Source: an uncultured Candidatus Melainabacteria bacterium
Lineage (GTDB): Bacteria; Cyanobacteriota; Vampirovibrionia; Gastranaerophilales; Gastranaerophilaceae
Length of the DNA: 12,326 bases
Assembly (NCBI GenBank): GCA_934747325.1
Contig: CAKVGW010000050.1
Location: 1-12,326, forward strand
Direction: 5' to 3'
Within the stretch, counting starts at the first letter, position 1. The number at the start of each line of letters is the position of its first letter. Shown piece by piece: positions 1 through 8,874 of this stretch. The position numbers and the translations under genes were made by a program. The notes beneath the pieces were generated by a model that was not told the DNA's origin, ran no database searches, and was given only the letters and a program-made list of their open reading frames with translations.

Positions 1-2444
<2,444 letters not shown>

Positions 2445-2475
2445 TTATAAATAAAAGCTCTTTTCAGCTATTTTT

Positions 2476-2489
2476 GTGCGCATGTGCAC
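2476..2489. promoter_or_regulatory. Imperfect palindrome in the gyrB leader
   Basis: GTGCGCATGTGCAC is a 14-bp near-perfect dyad (one pair of symmetry-related positions breaks it). It lies a few bases downstream of the predicted gyrB transcription start and well upstream of the ribosome site. It could be an operator or a small RNA hairpin. No regulator is recognised. Confidence 0.3.
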
Positions 2490-2494
2490 GTTAC

Positions 2495-2510
2495 TTCAAC
2501 TAGTATAGCA
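2495..2510 (-). promoter_or_regulatory. gyrB extended -10 promoter
   Basis: Read on the minus strand, TGC-TATACT (2510-2502) is an extended -10 element: a TGn followed by a hexamer matching TATAAT at five of six positions. No good -35 is visible 17 bases upstream (TTTCCC), which is normal for extended -10 promoters. Transcription would start near 2495, giving a leader of about 60 nt that includes the Shine-Dalgarno sequence AAGGGGG just before the ATG. Confidence 0.55.
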
Positions 2511-2576
2511 CAAAAAAATATTTTGGGAAAATGTTGTTATAAAGTTAATTTTCAGACTAAAAAAACTTCTTATTTT

Positions 2577-2593
2577 TATGCTAATCTTTTATT
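2577..2593 (+). promoter_or_regulatory. Putative extended -10 placed for a leaderless start of the WG-repeat gene
   Basis: TATGC-TAATCT (hexamer 2582-2587) is followed by six bases and then the ATG at 2594. No Shine-Dalgarno sequence is present between them. The spacing would put the transcription start on or next to the A of the ATG. The hexamer matches the consensus only weakly, and there is no evident -35. The same TATGC-TAAnCT-N6-ATG arrangement occurs before the metallophosphoesterase gene at 12070. Confidence 0.35.
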
Positions 2594-3457
2594 ATGAAGA
2601 AGTTGGCTTTATTACTTATACTATTTGCTCAAACAGCAGTTTTCGCAACCCCTGTTGTCTTTAATGATAATGGCAAATTCGGTTTGCAAGACGAAAACGG
2701 CACTATTTTAGCAGAAGCTAAATATAAAAAATTAATACGCCTTGGAAAATCAGGTTGGATTATTCAAAAAGGTTCAAAATTTGGCGTCATGGATTCTAAT
2801 GGCAACATTTTAGTAGAGCCGATTTATTCCAACGCCGATAGAATTTTAGGCAAATTCGTTAAGTTTAAAAAAGGCGATAAATACGGCATTTTTGACGAAC
2901 AAGGTTTCACAATTTTACCGGTAGAATATTCTTCTATTGATTTATTGTATGGCGGAATGTTTTTAACTTGTAAAAATTATAAATACGGCGTCACGGATTT
3001 CAACGGACAGCCTATTTTAGATAATATTTTTGACGATATTTATATGCCAAAGCCTAACTCAATGATTATTGTATATAATGGTGAAAAATACGAAATTTCA
3101 AGAAATAAAAATGAAGAATTAACATTACCAAATAATGTCCGCGCAATAAAAGATAATTCAGAATTTACAATCACAGAACTTATTACAAAACCGGTTGCAA
3201 CAACCGGATATTACAGCGTAAGTGCAACCAATTATTTATTAAAAGTCTTTTCATCGATTTCACCTGCATACGAACAAACAATTGATGAATTGATGTTCTC
3301 ACAAGGAGCAGATGCAGCTTCTATCATTATGAAGTGTGTATGGATTCCAAAATTTCCGATTGTATATGTAAAAAAATATTATCAGAACCTAAAAGCTCCA
3401 AATAATGGCCCATTGAGTGGCGTAAAAACAAATTTGAAAAAACATATGAATGAGTAG
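2594..3457 (+). CDS. Secreted WG-repeat protein
   Basis: A 287-residue exported protein of unknown role. Residues 1-19 look like a signal peptide: MKK, a hydrophobic run, then VFA with probable cleavage before TPVV. Next come four degenerate WG-type repeats of roughly 35-45 residues with cores KFGLQDENG, KFGVMDSNG, KYGIFDEQG and KYGVTDFNG, each followed by a P/A-x-Y or I-F segment. The family is named after a W/F/Y-G pair, here FG or YG. WG repeats are predicted beta-rich modules in many bacterial surface or periplasmic proteins and are thought to bind partners; no enzymatic function is established. Residues from about 165 to the end have no motif I recognise. The gene is monocistronic and ends four bases from the convergent coaD stop. 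No ribosome site precedes the ATG; see the leaderless finding. Family assignment is fairly sure, function is not. Confidence 0.85.
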   Translation: MKKLALLLILFAQTAVFATPVVFNDNGKFGLQDENGTILAEAKYKKLIRLGKSGWIIQKGSKFGVMDSNGNILVEPIYSNADRILGKFVKFKKGDKYGIFDEQGFTILPVEYSSIDLLYGGMFLTCKNYKYGVTDFNGQPILDNIFDDIYMPKPNSMIIVYNGEKYEISRNKNEELTLPNNVRAIKDNSEFTITELITKPVATTGYYSVSATNYLLKVFSSISPAYEQTIDELMFSQGADAASIIMKCVWIPKFPIVYVKKYYQNLKAPNNGPLSGVKTNLKKHMNE

Positions 3458-3461
3458 ACTT

Positions 3462-3929
3462 TTAAACTTTCAAATGTTTATAAACCGCATCAGGTACAAA
3501 TTTACTAATATCACCTTTATTTAACAGAATTTCTCTTACGGCAGATGATGAAATAAAGTTATATTCGGGTTTTGTAATTAAGAATACTGTTTTAATATTA
3601 CTGTAAAGTGCATTATTTGTTTGTGAAAGCTGCATTTCATATTCAAAATCAAAAGAAGTTCTTAACCCTCTCAAAAGCACTTCTGCGCCGCGTTTTTTAG
3701 CATATTCGACCGTCAACCCTTGGAAAGAATCAACTTCTACATTTGGAAAATCTTTAACGCATTCTTTAATCAAAGCTACGCGCTCATCAATAGGCAAAAA
3801 TCCTTGTTTATTGATATTATAAGAAACCGCGATAATTACTTTATCAAAAATTTCTGCACCGCTTTTTAAAATATCAATGTGTCCGTTTGTTATCGGGTCA
3901 AAACTCCCCGGATATATTGCAATAGTCAT
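3462..3929 (-). CDS. coaD: Pantetheine-phosphate adenylyltransferase (CoA synthesis)
   Basis: Catalyses the reversible transfer of AMP from ATP to 4'-phosphopantetheine, giving dephospho-CoA, the penultimate step of coenzyme A synthesis in the cytoplasm. The 155 residues match the usual 155-165 of the bacterial enzyme. The N-terminus IYPGSFDPITNGH carries the nucleotidyltransferase T/HxGH signature as TNGH (14-17). LLRGLR and DFEYEMQLS follow at about 85-102, and the C-terminal ISSSAVRE at about 126-133 is the second nucleotide-binding signature. Start ATG at 3929 is preceded by AAAGGTGA at normal spacing. It is the last gene of the rsmA-GT9-coaD cluster, ten bases after the glycosyltransferase stop, so it is probably co-transcribed. 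No terminator is visible after it before the convergent WG-repeat gene. Confidence 0.96.
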   Translation of the reverse strand: MTIAIYPGSFDPITNGHIDILKSGAEIFDKVIIAVSYNINKQGFLPIDERVALIKECVKDFPNVEVDSFQGLTVEYAKKRGAEVLLRGLRTSFDFEYEMQLSQTNNALYSNIKTVFLITKPEYNFISSSAVREILLNKGDISKFVPDAVYKHLKV

Positions 3930-3939
3930 ATTTTCACCT

Positions 3940-4923
3940 TTATTTATTAATAACAGTATTTACGATTTCATCCGCAGAAATCTTTAAACAATCTAAACTT
4001 TCGCAAGTCGTTTGACGTCTTTCCCACAGGCATGGTTGTAAATCACAATTACAATTTGCTTTAATTGGAACGACTTTACCATTTTGCGGTATTAATTTTT
4101 TATCATCGGTTGAACCAAAAATAACATACGTTTTTACACCCAAAGCCACTGCAACATGTAATGGCGCAGAATCTGAGCATAAGAATTTTTCTGTGCTTGA
4201 AATCAATTCTGCAAGTTCTTTTAAATTTTTGGTTTTGCCAAACATATTGACGTACTTATCAGCCGGTACAAGTCTTTGGATAGTTTCAATCGTTTCTTTA
4301 TCATCAGGACCGCCTGCCAAAATAACTTTTTTACCGCAATCAGCCAGCTTGTTTACAACTTCTGCCCATTTTTCAGGCGGAATGGTTTTAATCATGCCCT
4401 TTTTTACGCTCAAAAGACTAACCCCTGGGTGGATTAATACAGTATTTTCTTCAGTTGTTTTTATCGAAACATCAATTTGCGGTAATTCCGTATCAATATC
4501 CGTAATATCTCTTACAAGGTCGTGATACATTTTAGCTGCATATTGATTTTTATTAAGTCTGACAGCTTTAGTTAAAAGAATTTCACTCAATTTACCTGAA
4601 TTGTAACCATAGCGTTTAGGAATAAAAGTTGCAGCCAAAAACATTGAAATAAACTTGTTTGAGCCTGACGAAATTACCATATCAAACCTATTTGTCCAAA
4701 TTTTGAACAAAAGTTTCAAAAGCTCTTTGTATTTGTTTTTGCCTTTAATATCCGCAAACAAAGTTTTATCAATAATATTTGTAAGCGACATAACTCCTTT
4801 ACTTCGAGGCTCTAGTGCTAACGTAATTTCAGCATCAGGGAACTGTTTTTTTACAGATATAATTGTCGGTAAAAAAAGGATTTCATCACCTAAACCGCCA
4901 AAATTTATAAACAAAATCTTCAT
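3940..4923 (-). CDS. Glycosyltransferase family 9 (heptosyltransferase-like)
   Basis: A 327-residue GT9 (GT-B fold) glycosyltransferase, the family of ADP-heptose:LPS heptosyltransferases that build the lipopolysaccharide inner core at the inner membrane. The N-terminal domain opens MKILFINFGGLGDEILFLP, with the conserved G-x-GDE/GD motif at 9-14. The C-terminal nucleotide-sugar domain begins at LIHPGVS, continues with KVILAGGPDD, and has the signature CSDSAPLHVAVALGVKT followed by FGSTD near residue 250. The tail has a Cys-rich stretch (CNCDLQPCLWE..C....C) like that found near the end of many heptosyltransferases. Donor and acceptor cannot be told from sequence, so waaF, waaC and waaQ are equally possible. 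The start codon overlaps the rsmA stop as ATGA, implying translational coupling; an AGGAG lies about 13 bases upstream inside rsmA. Presence of this gene supports a Gram-negative envelope. Confidence 0.9.
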   Translation of the reverse strand: MKILFINFGGLGDEILFLPTIISVKKQFPDAEITLALEPRSKGVMSLTNIIDKTLFADIKGKNKYKELLKLLFKIWTNRFDMVISSGSNKFISMFLAATFIPKRYGYNSGKLSEILLTKAVRLNKNQYAAKMYHDLVRDITDIDTELPQIDVSIKTTEENTVLIHPGVSLLSVKKGMIKTIPPEKWAEVVNKLADCGKKVILAGGPDDKETIETIQRLVPADKYVNMFGKTKNLKELAELISSTEKFLCSDSAPLHVAVALGVKTYVIFGSTDDKKLIPQNGKVVPIKANCNCDLQPCLWERRQTTCESLDCLKISADEIVNTVINK

Positions 4924-5759
4924 TGTGCTTGCAATTCTCCTGCTAATTTTCCAAATTCTTGAATAGAAAGTTTTTCGCCGCGAATATTTTCATCCAATCC
5001 CAAATCTGAAATCGCTTTTGTAACTTTTTCTTTGTCAAAACCCGCACCTACAAGGCAATTTTTAAGAGTTTTGCGTCGTTGAGAGAACGCTGCTTTAATT
5101 ACGCGCCTAAAAAATGAATAATCTTTTAAATCCAAAAGTGGTTTTTGTCTGACTTTCAAAGAAACAAGTGCGGAATTAACTTTTGGCGCAGGATAAAAAG
5201 ATTTGCGTCCAACAAGCCTTATAATTTCACAATCCGCCCAAAATTGAGAAAGAATAGTTAAAAGACCGTATTGTTTTGATTGACTTTTTTCAGTCGCTAC
5301 AATTCTTCTGGCAACTTCTTCTTGAACCATAAGAATAATATCTTTAATCTTGTTGCGGTTTTTGTTATTCAAATCGTCGATTTCGCCTAAAAGATGTGCA
5401 ATGATTGGAGAAGTAATATAATAAGGAATATTTGCTACAACTTTTACGCTATCTTCGCTTAGTGCAGAAATATCCGTTTTAAGAATATCATTATGTATAA
5501 TTTCTAAATTGTCGCAATCTAGCTTTTCAAGCTCTTTTATTGCTTCTTCATCCAATTCAACTGCGATAACTTTTTTAGCATGCTTTACTAATTGTTCTGT
5601 AACGAATCCGACACCCGGACCGATTTCTAAAACAGTATCTTCTTTTGTAATATTCGCAAAATCAATAATGTCGCCGATTACATCGGGATTGATTAAAAAA
5701 TTTTGACCTAATCTTTTTTTCGTTCTAAAGAACTTTGCTCTTTGTAAATAATCCACCAT
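4920..5759 (-). CDS. rsmA: 16S rRNA dimethyladenosine transferase (KsgA)
   Basis: S-adenosylmethionine-dependent methylase that dimethylates two adjacent adenosines (A1518 and A1519 in E. coli numbering) near the 3' end of 16S rRNA during late 30S assembly. The 279 residues fit the family. Motifs: KKRLGQNFL (14-22), SAM motif I VLEIGPGVG (43-51), the acidic VELDEEA (67-73), the catalytic motif NIPYYI (110-115) and FYPAPKVNSALVSL, with a C-terminal domain containing AAFSQRRKTLKN. First gene of a minus-strand cluster with the GT9 gene (ATGA overlap) and coaD. Start chosen at 5759 because the usual short N-terminal arm precedes KKRLGQNFL. There is no Shine-Dalgarno sequence; TATTAT ends seven bases upstream, so the mRNA may be leaderless. 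A GTG at codon 2 is a less likely start. Confidence 0.95.
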   Translation of the reverse strand: MVDYLQRAKFFRTKKRLGQNFLINPDVIGDIIDFANITKEDTVLEIGPGVGFVTEQLVKHAKKVIAVELDEEAIKELEKLDCDNLEIIHNDILKTDISALSEDSVKVVANIPYYITSPIIAHLLGEIDDLNNKNRNKIKDIILMVQEEVARRIVATEKSQSKQYGLLTILSQFWADCEIIRLVGRKSFYPAPKVNSALVSLKVRQKPLLDLKDYSFFRRVIKAAFSQRRKTLKNCLVGAGFDKEKVTKAISDLGLDENIRGEKLSIQEFGKLAGELQAQ

Positions 5760-5795
5760 GGTATTTATAATAGTACAAACAGGGAAATGTTAAAA
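5760..5795 (-). promoter_or_regulatory. Putative rsmA operon promoter with no leader
   Basis: On the minus strand TATTAT (5772-5767, five of six matches to TATAAT) is followed by seven bases and the rsmA ATG. A TTAACA (5793-5788) lies upstream but with only 15 bases between; TTTAAC at 16 is an alternative. No ribosome site fits in the remaining bases, so transcription would begin at or just before the start codon. AT-rich sequence makes such hexamers common, so confidence is moderate. Confidence 0.4.
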
Positions 5796-5809
5796 TATTA
5801 ATCTTAATT

Positions 5810-5954
5810 TAGAATAGAATTGTTGAAAGAAATTCAACTATCACAAATCAAAACACTTGGGTAAGGGAATATGGTAATAAAAAATAGGAGAAATGGATGC
5901 CCCTCCTTATTCCCCTCAAATAATCTTTCATATATAATAAAAAAGGAGAGTATC
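5810..5954 (+). promoter_or_regulatory. Structured leader of the glutamate-cysteine ligase gene
   Basis: Tandem TAGAAT hexamers (5810-5815 and 5815-5820) are possible -10 elements, which would give a leader of about 130 nt. A dyad GTTGAA-N5-TTCAAC lies at 5822-5838. Further on, AGGAG (5886-5890) can pair with CTCCT (5903-5907), extended by AAT/ATT with one bulge; outside it GGGAATA (5865-5871) can pair with TATTCCC (5908-5914). The real Shine-Dalgarno AAGGAG (5943-5948) is complementary to the same CTCCTT (5903-5908), so the two pairings exclude each other. No known riboswitch class is recognised. The pairings are seen in the sequence; a regulatory role is inference. Confidence 0.4.
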
Positions 5955-7214
5955 GTGAATCAATGTAAAACAAAAACCGAAGAAAAATTAGAGTACAGCC
6001 AATTATTAGACGAATTTATTTTGGGTTGTAAAACTTCCCGTAAAATCGGCATGGAATATGAGCGCATTCCGCTTAATAAAATTACTAAAGAAGTTGTTTC
6101 TTATGGTGGCGATTATGGTGTTTGTGAATTATTAAGAGAATTTGCAAAATCGGATAATTGGGATTACATTTTAGATGATACAAATATTATTGGGCTTAAA
6201 AAACTTCACGATACAATAACTTTAGAGCCTGGGTGTCAAATAGAACTAAGCATTGAACCGCAAGAATTTATTAGAGATTTAAAAAAGAAAATCGAAGAAA
6301 TTGATTCAAATCTTGCGCCAATTTTGGATAGGTTTGGCATTGAATTAATCAACAAAGGTGTTTCTCCTACTACGACTTACAAAAATATTAAAATTTTACC
6401 CAAACGCAGATATCATATTATGGCGAATTATTTATGGGGAATTTTATCTGACGTAATGATGAGAGAAACCGCAGGTATTCAAGTTGGAGTGGATTATTCT
6501 TCTGAAGAAGATGCCATGCGCAAATTCCGTGTTGCAAATCTTATGATGCCGTTTGCAACTGCTATGTATGCTAATTCTAAAATCAGAGGCGGAGTCGATA
6601 CAGGTTATAAATCGTTTAGAGCCTTAGCTTGGTTAAATACTGATAACGAACGCTGCGGATTTGCTACAAAATTTCAAGACGGCATGTCGTTTAAAGATTA
6701 TGTTAATTTGCTTTTGGATACTCCGATGATTTTTATTAATCGTGAAAAAACACCTTTAAACATAAACGGACGCTTGACGTTCAAGCAATTTATGGAAAAA
6801 GGATTTGAAGGTTTTAATGCTACGATTGAAGATTGGCAATTACATTCAAATCTTTATTTTCCGGAAGTCCGCTTAAGAAATTTTATTGAAATAAGAAATC
6901 ATGATTGCGTGGGTGGTGGTTTAGAATACTCTATTCCTGCTTTGTATAAAGGTATAATGTACTCGCCGACGGCATTAGAAGAAGTGGAAAACTTACTTTG
7001 CAAATATTCGTTTAATGAAATTAACGAACTCAGATATAATGTCGCAAGGTATGCAACTTCTGCAAAACTTAGAAAAACTTCTATTTCTTCTATTTGTAAA
7101 GAGCTTGTTGAAATTTCTTATTATTCATTAAAAACTCAACTAGAGGATGAGGAAAAATTCTTAGAACCGATTATGGAGTTGCTAAAGAAAGGCAAAACTC
7201 CATGTGAAGTTTAA
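5955..7214 (+). CDS. gshA: Glutamate-cysteine ligase, GCS2 family
   Basis: Probable gamma-glutamylcysteine synthetase, joining L-glutamate and L-cysteine with ATP in the first step of glutathione synthesis. From the GTG at 5955 the protein has 419 residues. It shows the GxExE metal-site motif as GMEYE (32-36), LEPGCQIELS (90-99), the family block MMRETAGIQVGVDYSSEED (168-186), KFR (190-192) and FPEVRLRNFIEIR (302-314). These resemble the plant/alphaproteobacterial-type GCS2 enzymes, in which the last block usually reads FPEVRLKKYLEMRGAD; here the following residues are NHDCVGGG, so it is somewhat diverged. The GTG is preferred over an in-frame ATG at 5871 because AAGGAGAG sits six bases before it and homology begins after it. 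A related gamma-glutamyl ligase role (for example EgtA-like) cannot be excluded, since gshB is not nearby. It is monocistronic and followed by a strong hairpin. Confidence 0.85.
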   Translation: MNQCKTKTEEKLEYSQLLDEFILGCKTSRKIGMEYERIPLNKITKEVVSYGGDYGVCELLREFAKSDNWDYILDDTNIIGLKKLHDTITLEPGCQIELSIEPQEFIRDLKKKIEEIDSNLAPILDRFGIELINKGVSPTTTYKNIKILPKRRYHIMANYLWGILSDVMMRETAGIQVGVDYSSEEDAMRKFRVANLMMPFATAMYANSKIRGGVDTGYKSFRALAWLNTDNERCGFATKFQDGMSFKDYVNLLLDTPMIFINREKTPLNINGRLTFKQFMEKGFEGFNATIEDWQLHSNLYFPEVRLRNFIEIRNHDCVGGGLEYSIPALYKGIMYSPTALEEVENLLCKYSFNEINELRYNVARYATSAKLRKTSISSICKELVEISYYSLKTQLEDEEKFLEPIMELLKKGKTPCEV

Positions 7215-7222
7215 AATTTAAT

Positions 7223-7263
7223 GTCGGGTTCAATGAAAACGTTGAACCCGACCTACTGTTTTT
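7223..7263 (+). terminator. Hairpin after the glutamate-cysteine ligase gene, probable terminator
   Basis: A perfect 11-bp stem, GTCGGGTTCAA (7223-7233) with TTGAACCCGAC (7242-7252), closes an 8-base loop TGAAAACG. It starts nine bases after the gshA stop codon. A T-rich run TTTTT lies at 7259-7263, a few bases beyond the stem rather than directly on it. It may be a dispersed palindromic repeat that also acts as terminator: its loop and flanking CCTAC recur nearby. Confidence 0.6.
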
Positions 7264-7271
7264 AAATTATT

Positions 7272-7290
7272 GTTGGGCTGAAAGCCCAAC
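7272..7290. repeat. Short palindromic repeat (GTTGGGCT/AGCCCAAC)
   Basis: An 8-bp perfect stem, GTTGGGCT (7272-7279) and AGCCCAAC (7283-7290), with a GAA loop, followed by CTACTTAG. Palindromes of this form ending in CCTAC are common dispersed intergenic repeats in many genomes. The preceding hairpin at 7223-7252 is also followed by CCTACT, so the two look like members of one loose family. There is no T-run after it, so it is not called a terminator. Confidence 0.55.
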
Positions 7291-7304
7291 CTACTTAGCT
7301 TTAG

Positions 7305-7390
7305 GCTAATCGCCTTCGCAATGACGTAGCGTAGAACTACTGGCTGGGCGTCATTGTGAGGTTCGTTAGAACCGAAACAATCCAGCTTAT
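7305..7390. repeat. CATTGTGAGG-type palindromic intergenic repeat, copy 1
   Basis: CGCAATGACG (7317-7326) pairs with CGTCATTGTG (7349-7358), with one G-T pair. Inside it GTAG-AA-CTAC can form a small hairpin, and GGTTC-GTTA-GAACC (7360-7373) forms another. The element ends GAAACAATCCAGC. It shares the CGCAATGA...TCATTGTGAGG core and a terminal (A/G)CAATCCA(G/T) with the element at 11920-12011. The left terminal inverted repeat expected by comparison is absent or degraded here. It resembles the non-coding CATTGCGAGG/GAAGCAATC repeats known from many bacterial genomes. Confidence 0.6.
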
Positions 7391-7418
7391 TATAACCTGT
7401 TTTTTATTAAAATTATTA

Positions 7419-7460
7419 AGACCGCAGGTAGAATGTAATGAAAACGTTGCATCCAATATA
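7419..7460. repeat. Degenerate copy of the 7223 hairpin repeat
   Basis: AATGAAAACGTTG occurs here (from 7437), exactly as in the loop and inner stem of the hairpin at 7223-7252. The flanking arms TAGAATGTAA and TTGCATCCAA are only partly complementary, and GGTAG stands on the left. It looks like a decayed relative of the first hairpin, inserted or diverged between gshA and the flavoprotein gene. The rest of the 7390-7480 stretch shows no gene or RNA that I recognise. Confidence 0.35.
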
Positions 7461-7489
7461 CAATGTTATGTAAATACCAACTTGTCTAA

Positions 7490-7524
7490 TTGATTTCAAT
7501 CACGAAATTTTCAATAATTTGAAT
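7490..7524 (+). promoter_or_regulatory. Promoter of the flavoprotein gene, leaderless layout
   Basis: TTGATT (7490-7495), a 17-base spacer, then AATAAT (7513-7518, five of six matches), then exactly six bases before the ATG at 7525. There is no ribosome site. The geometry puts the transcription start at the A of the ATG. This is one of the cleaner leaderless candidates in the window because both hexamers and the spacer are near consensus. Confidence 0.5.
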
Positions 7525-8874
7525 ATGAAAATTATAATAATCGGTGGTGTTGCTGCAGGAGCAAAAGCCGCTGCAAAATCAAAAAGAATGCTTCCTGATG
7601 CAGAAGTTCACATCTATACGCAAGATACACATGTTTCTTATTCCTCTTGTGGTTTACCATACTATATTGCAGGCGATTTTGCAGACTGGCATAAGCTTAT
7701 AGTCAGGACAAAAGAAGAATTTGAAAAAAGTGGAATCGGTATCCATTTAGAACACCGTGTTACTAAAATTTTACCAGCAGATAAAAAAATTCTGATAAAA
7801 AATCTTGGCACGAACACCTGCGAATTTGTTAAATACGATAAACTTATTATTGCAACAGGTTCACATCCGTTTATACCTGAAATCAAAAACAGCAACCTGA
7901 AAAATATTTATACGGTAAGAACTCTGGAAGACGGTATAAATATCCGTAAAAAAATGAATGAATCAAAAAATGTTACAATATTAGGCGGTGGCTATATCGC
8001 AATAGAAATGATTGAAGCATTTGTTAAAAACGGTAAAAACGTCACCCTTGTTGAACGTTCACCTTTTATACTCTCAGTTTTTGATGAAGATATTTCTTCA
8101 CTCATCCAAGCTTTTATTCTCGAAAATTCCAACAACTTGGTAAAAATAATTAACGAAGATTTGGTAACAGAATTTGTCGGAGAAGAAGAAGTAAGAGGTG
8201 TGTTGACCTCAAAAGGTTCGGGTTTTGAAACCGATATGGTAATTGTGTCAACAGGTGTGCGCCCGAGTGTCGACATTGCAAAAGAAGCCGGAATAGAACT
8301 TGGCATAACAGGAGCAATAAAGGTAAACAGCAGAATGCAAACTAATATTAGCGATATTTATGCCTGCGGTGATTGCGTGGAAAAAATTAATATGATTTCA
8401 CATTCACCAATGTGGCTGCCTCTTGGCTCTACAGCTAATAAAGAAGGGCGCGTTGCTGCAATTAACGCTTGTGGCGGTGTCGAAGACTTTGAAGGGATTT
8501 TAGGTTCTACCGTTTTAAGATACCACGCAATGGCAATTTCCATGACAGGCTTAACCGAAAAAGCAGCACAAAAACTCGGCTATGATACTGTTTCCGTTGT
8601 CATAACCAAACGCGATAAAGCAGGTTACATGCCGGAAGTCAAGAATGTAACGCTTAAACTTGTTGCCGACAGGCGTTCACACAAAGTTTTAGGCGCTCAG
8701 GCAATCGGGGATGGTGACGCAGGCAAGCGCGTAAATACAATTTCTATCGGTCTGTTAAGCGGAATGAGAGTCGAAGACTTGTTGGACGTTGATTTAACCT
8801 ATGCTCCACCATTTTCTACAAGCATTGATATTTTAATTTCTGCTGCCAGAATTTTACAGTCCAAACTAAACTAA
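7525..8874 (+). CDS. CoA-disulfide reductase / NADH oxidase-type flavoprotein
   Basis: A 449-residue FAD and NAD(P)H-dependent pyridine nucleotide-disulfide oxidoreductase of the single-cysteine group (CoA-disulfide reductase, H2O-forming NADH oxidase, persulfide reductase). Visible motifs: FAD-binding IIGGVAAGAKAA at 5-16; SYSSCGLPYY with the redox cysteine at C42, where classical glutathione/lipoamide reductases have CxxxxC; the NADH-binding motif GGGYIAIE (154-161); the second FAD motif YACGDC (279-284); and a C-terminal dimerisation domain with YAPPFS near 427-432. The cysteine would cycle through a mixed disulfide with CoA, a persulfide, or a sulfenic acid; sequence alone does not tell which. 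The ATG at 7525 is preferred over an in-frame TTG at 7519, which lies inside the promoter spacing. The stop TAA overlaps the convergent rpe stop by four bases. Confidence 0.88.
   Translation: MKIIIIGGVAAGAKAAAKSKRMLPDAEVHIYTQDTHVSYSSCGLPYYIAGDFADWHKLIVRTKEEFEKSGIGIHLEHRVTKILPADKKILIKNLGTNTCEFVKYDKLIIATGSHPFIPEIKNSNLKNIYTVRTLEDGINIRKKMNESKNVTILGGGYIAIEMIEAFVKNGKNVTLVERSPFILSVFDEDISSLIQAFILENSNNLVKIINEDLVTEFVGEEEVRGVLTSKGSGFETDMVIVSTGVRPSVDIAKEAGIELGITGAIKVNSRMQTNISDIYACGDCVEKINMISHSPMWLPLGSTANKEGRVAAINACGGVEDFEGILGSTVLRYHAMAISMTGLTEKAAQKLGYDTVSVVITKRDKAGYMPEVKNVTLKLVADRRSHKVLGAQAIGDGDAGKRVNTISIGLLSGMRVEDLLDVDLTYAPPFSTSIDILISAARILQSKLN

Noticed and set aside
4193..4966. Plus-strand open frames of 110 and 103 codons opposite the glycosyltransferase
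   Set aside because: They are antisense shadows of a clear GT9 gene, with no promoter, no ribosome site and no recognisable domain.
5893..5937. A 14-codon upstream reading frame (MDAPPYSPQIIFHI) as a regulatory leader peptide
   Set aside because: GGAG ends only two bases before its ATG, too close for efficient initiation, and it has no cysteine, glutamate or other telling codon run. It is kept only as a note in the leader finding.
5871..5954. ATG at 5871 as the start of the glutamate-cysteine ligase
   Set aside because: The extra 28 residues are not family-like, while the GTG at 5955 has AAGGAG six bases before it and begins just ahead of the homologous region.
7305..7390. tRNA or small structured RNA in the hairpin-rich gap
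   Set aside because: No acceptor, anticodon or T-loop pattern fits, and the sequence matches the repeat family seen again at 11920-12011.
7519..7524. TTG at 7519 as the flavoprotein start
   Set aside because: The ATG two codons later gives the normal family N-terminus MKIIIIGGVAAG, and the TTG lies within the promoter-to-start spacing.
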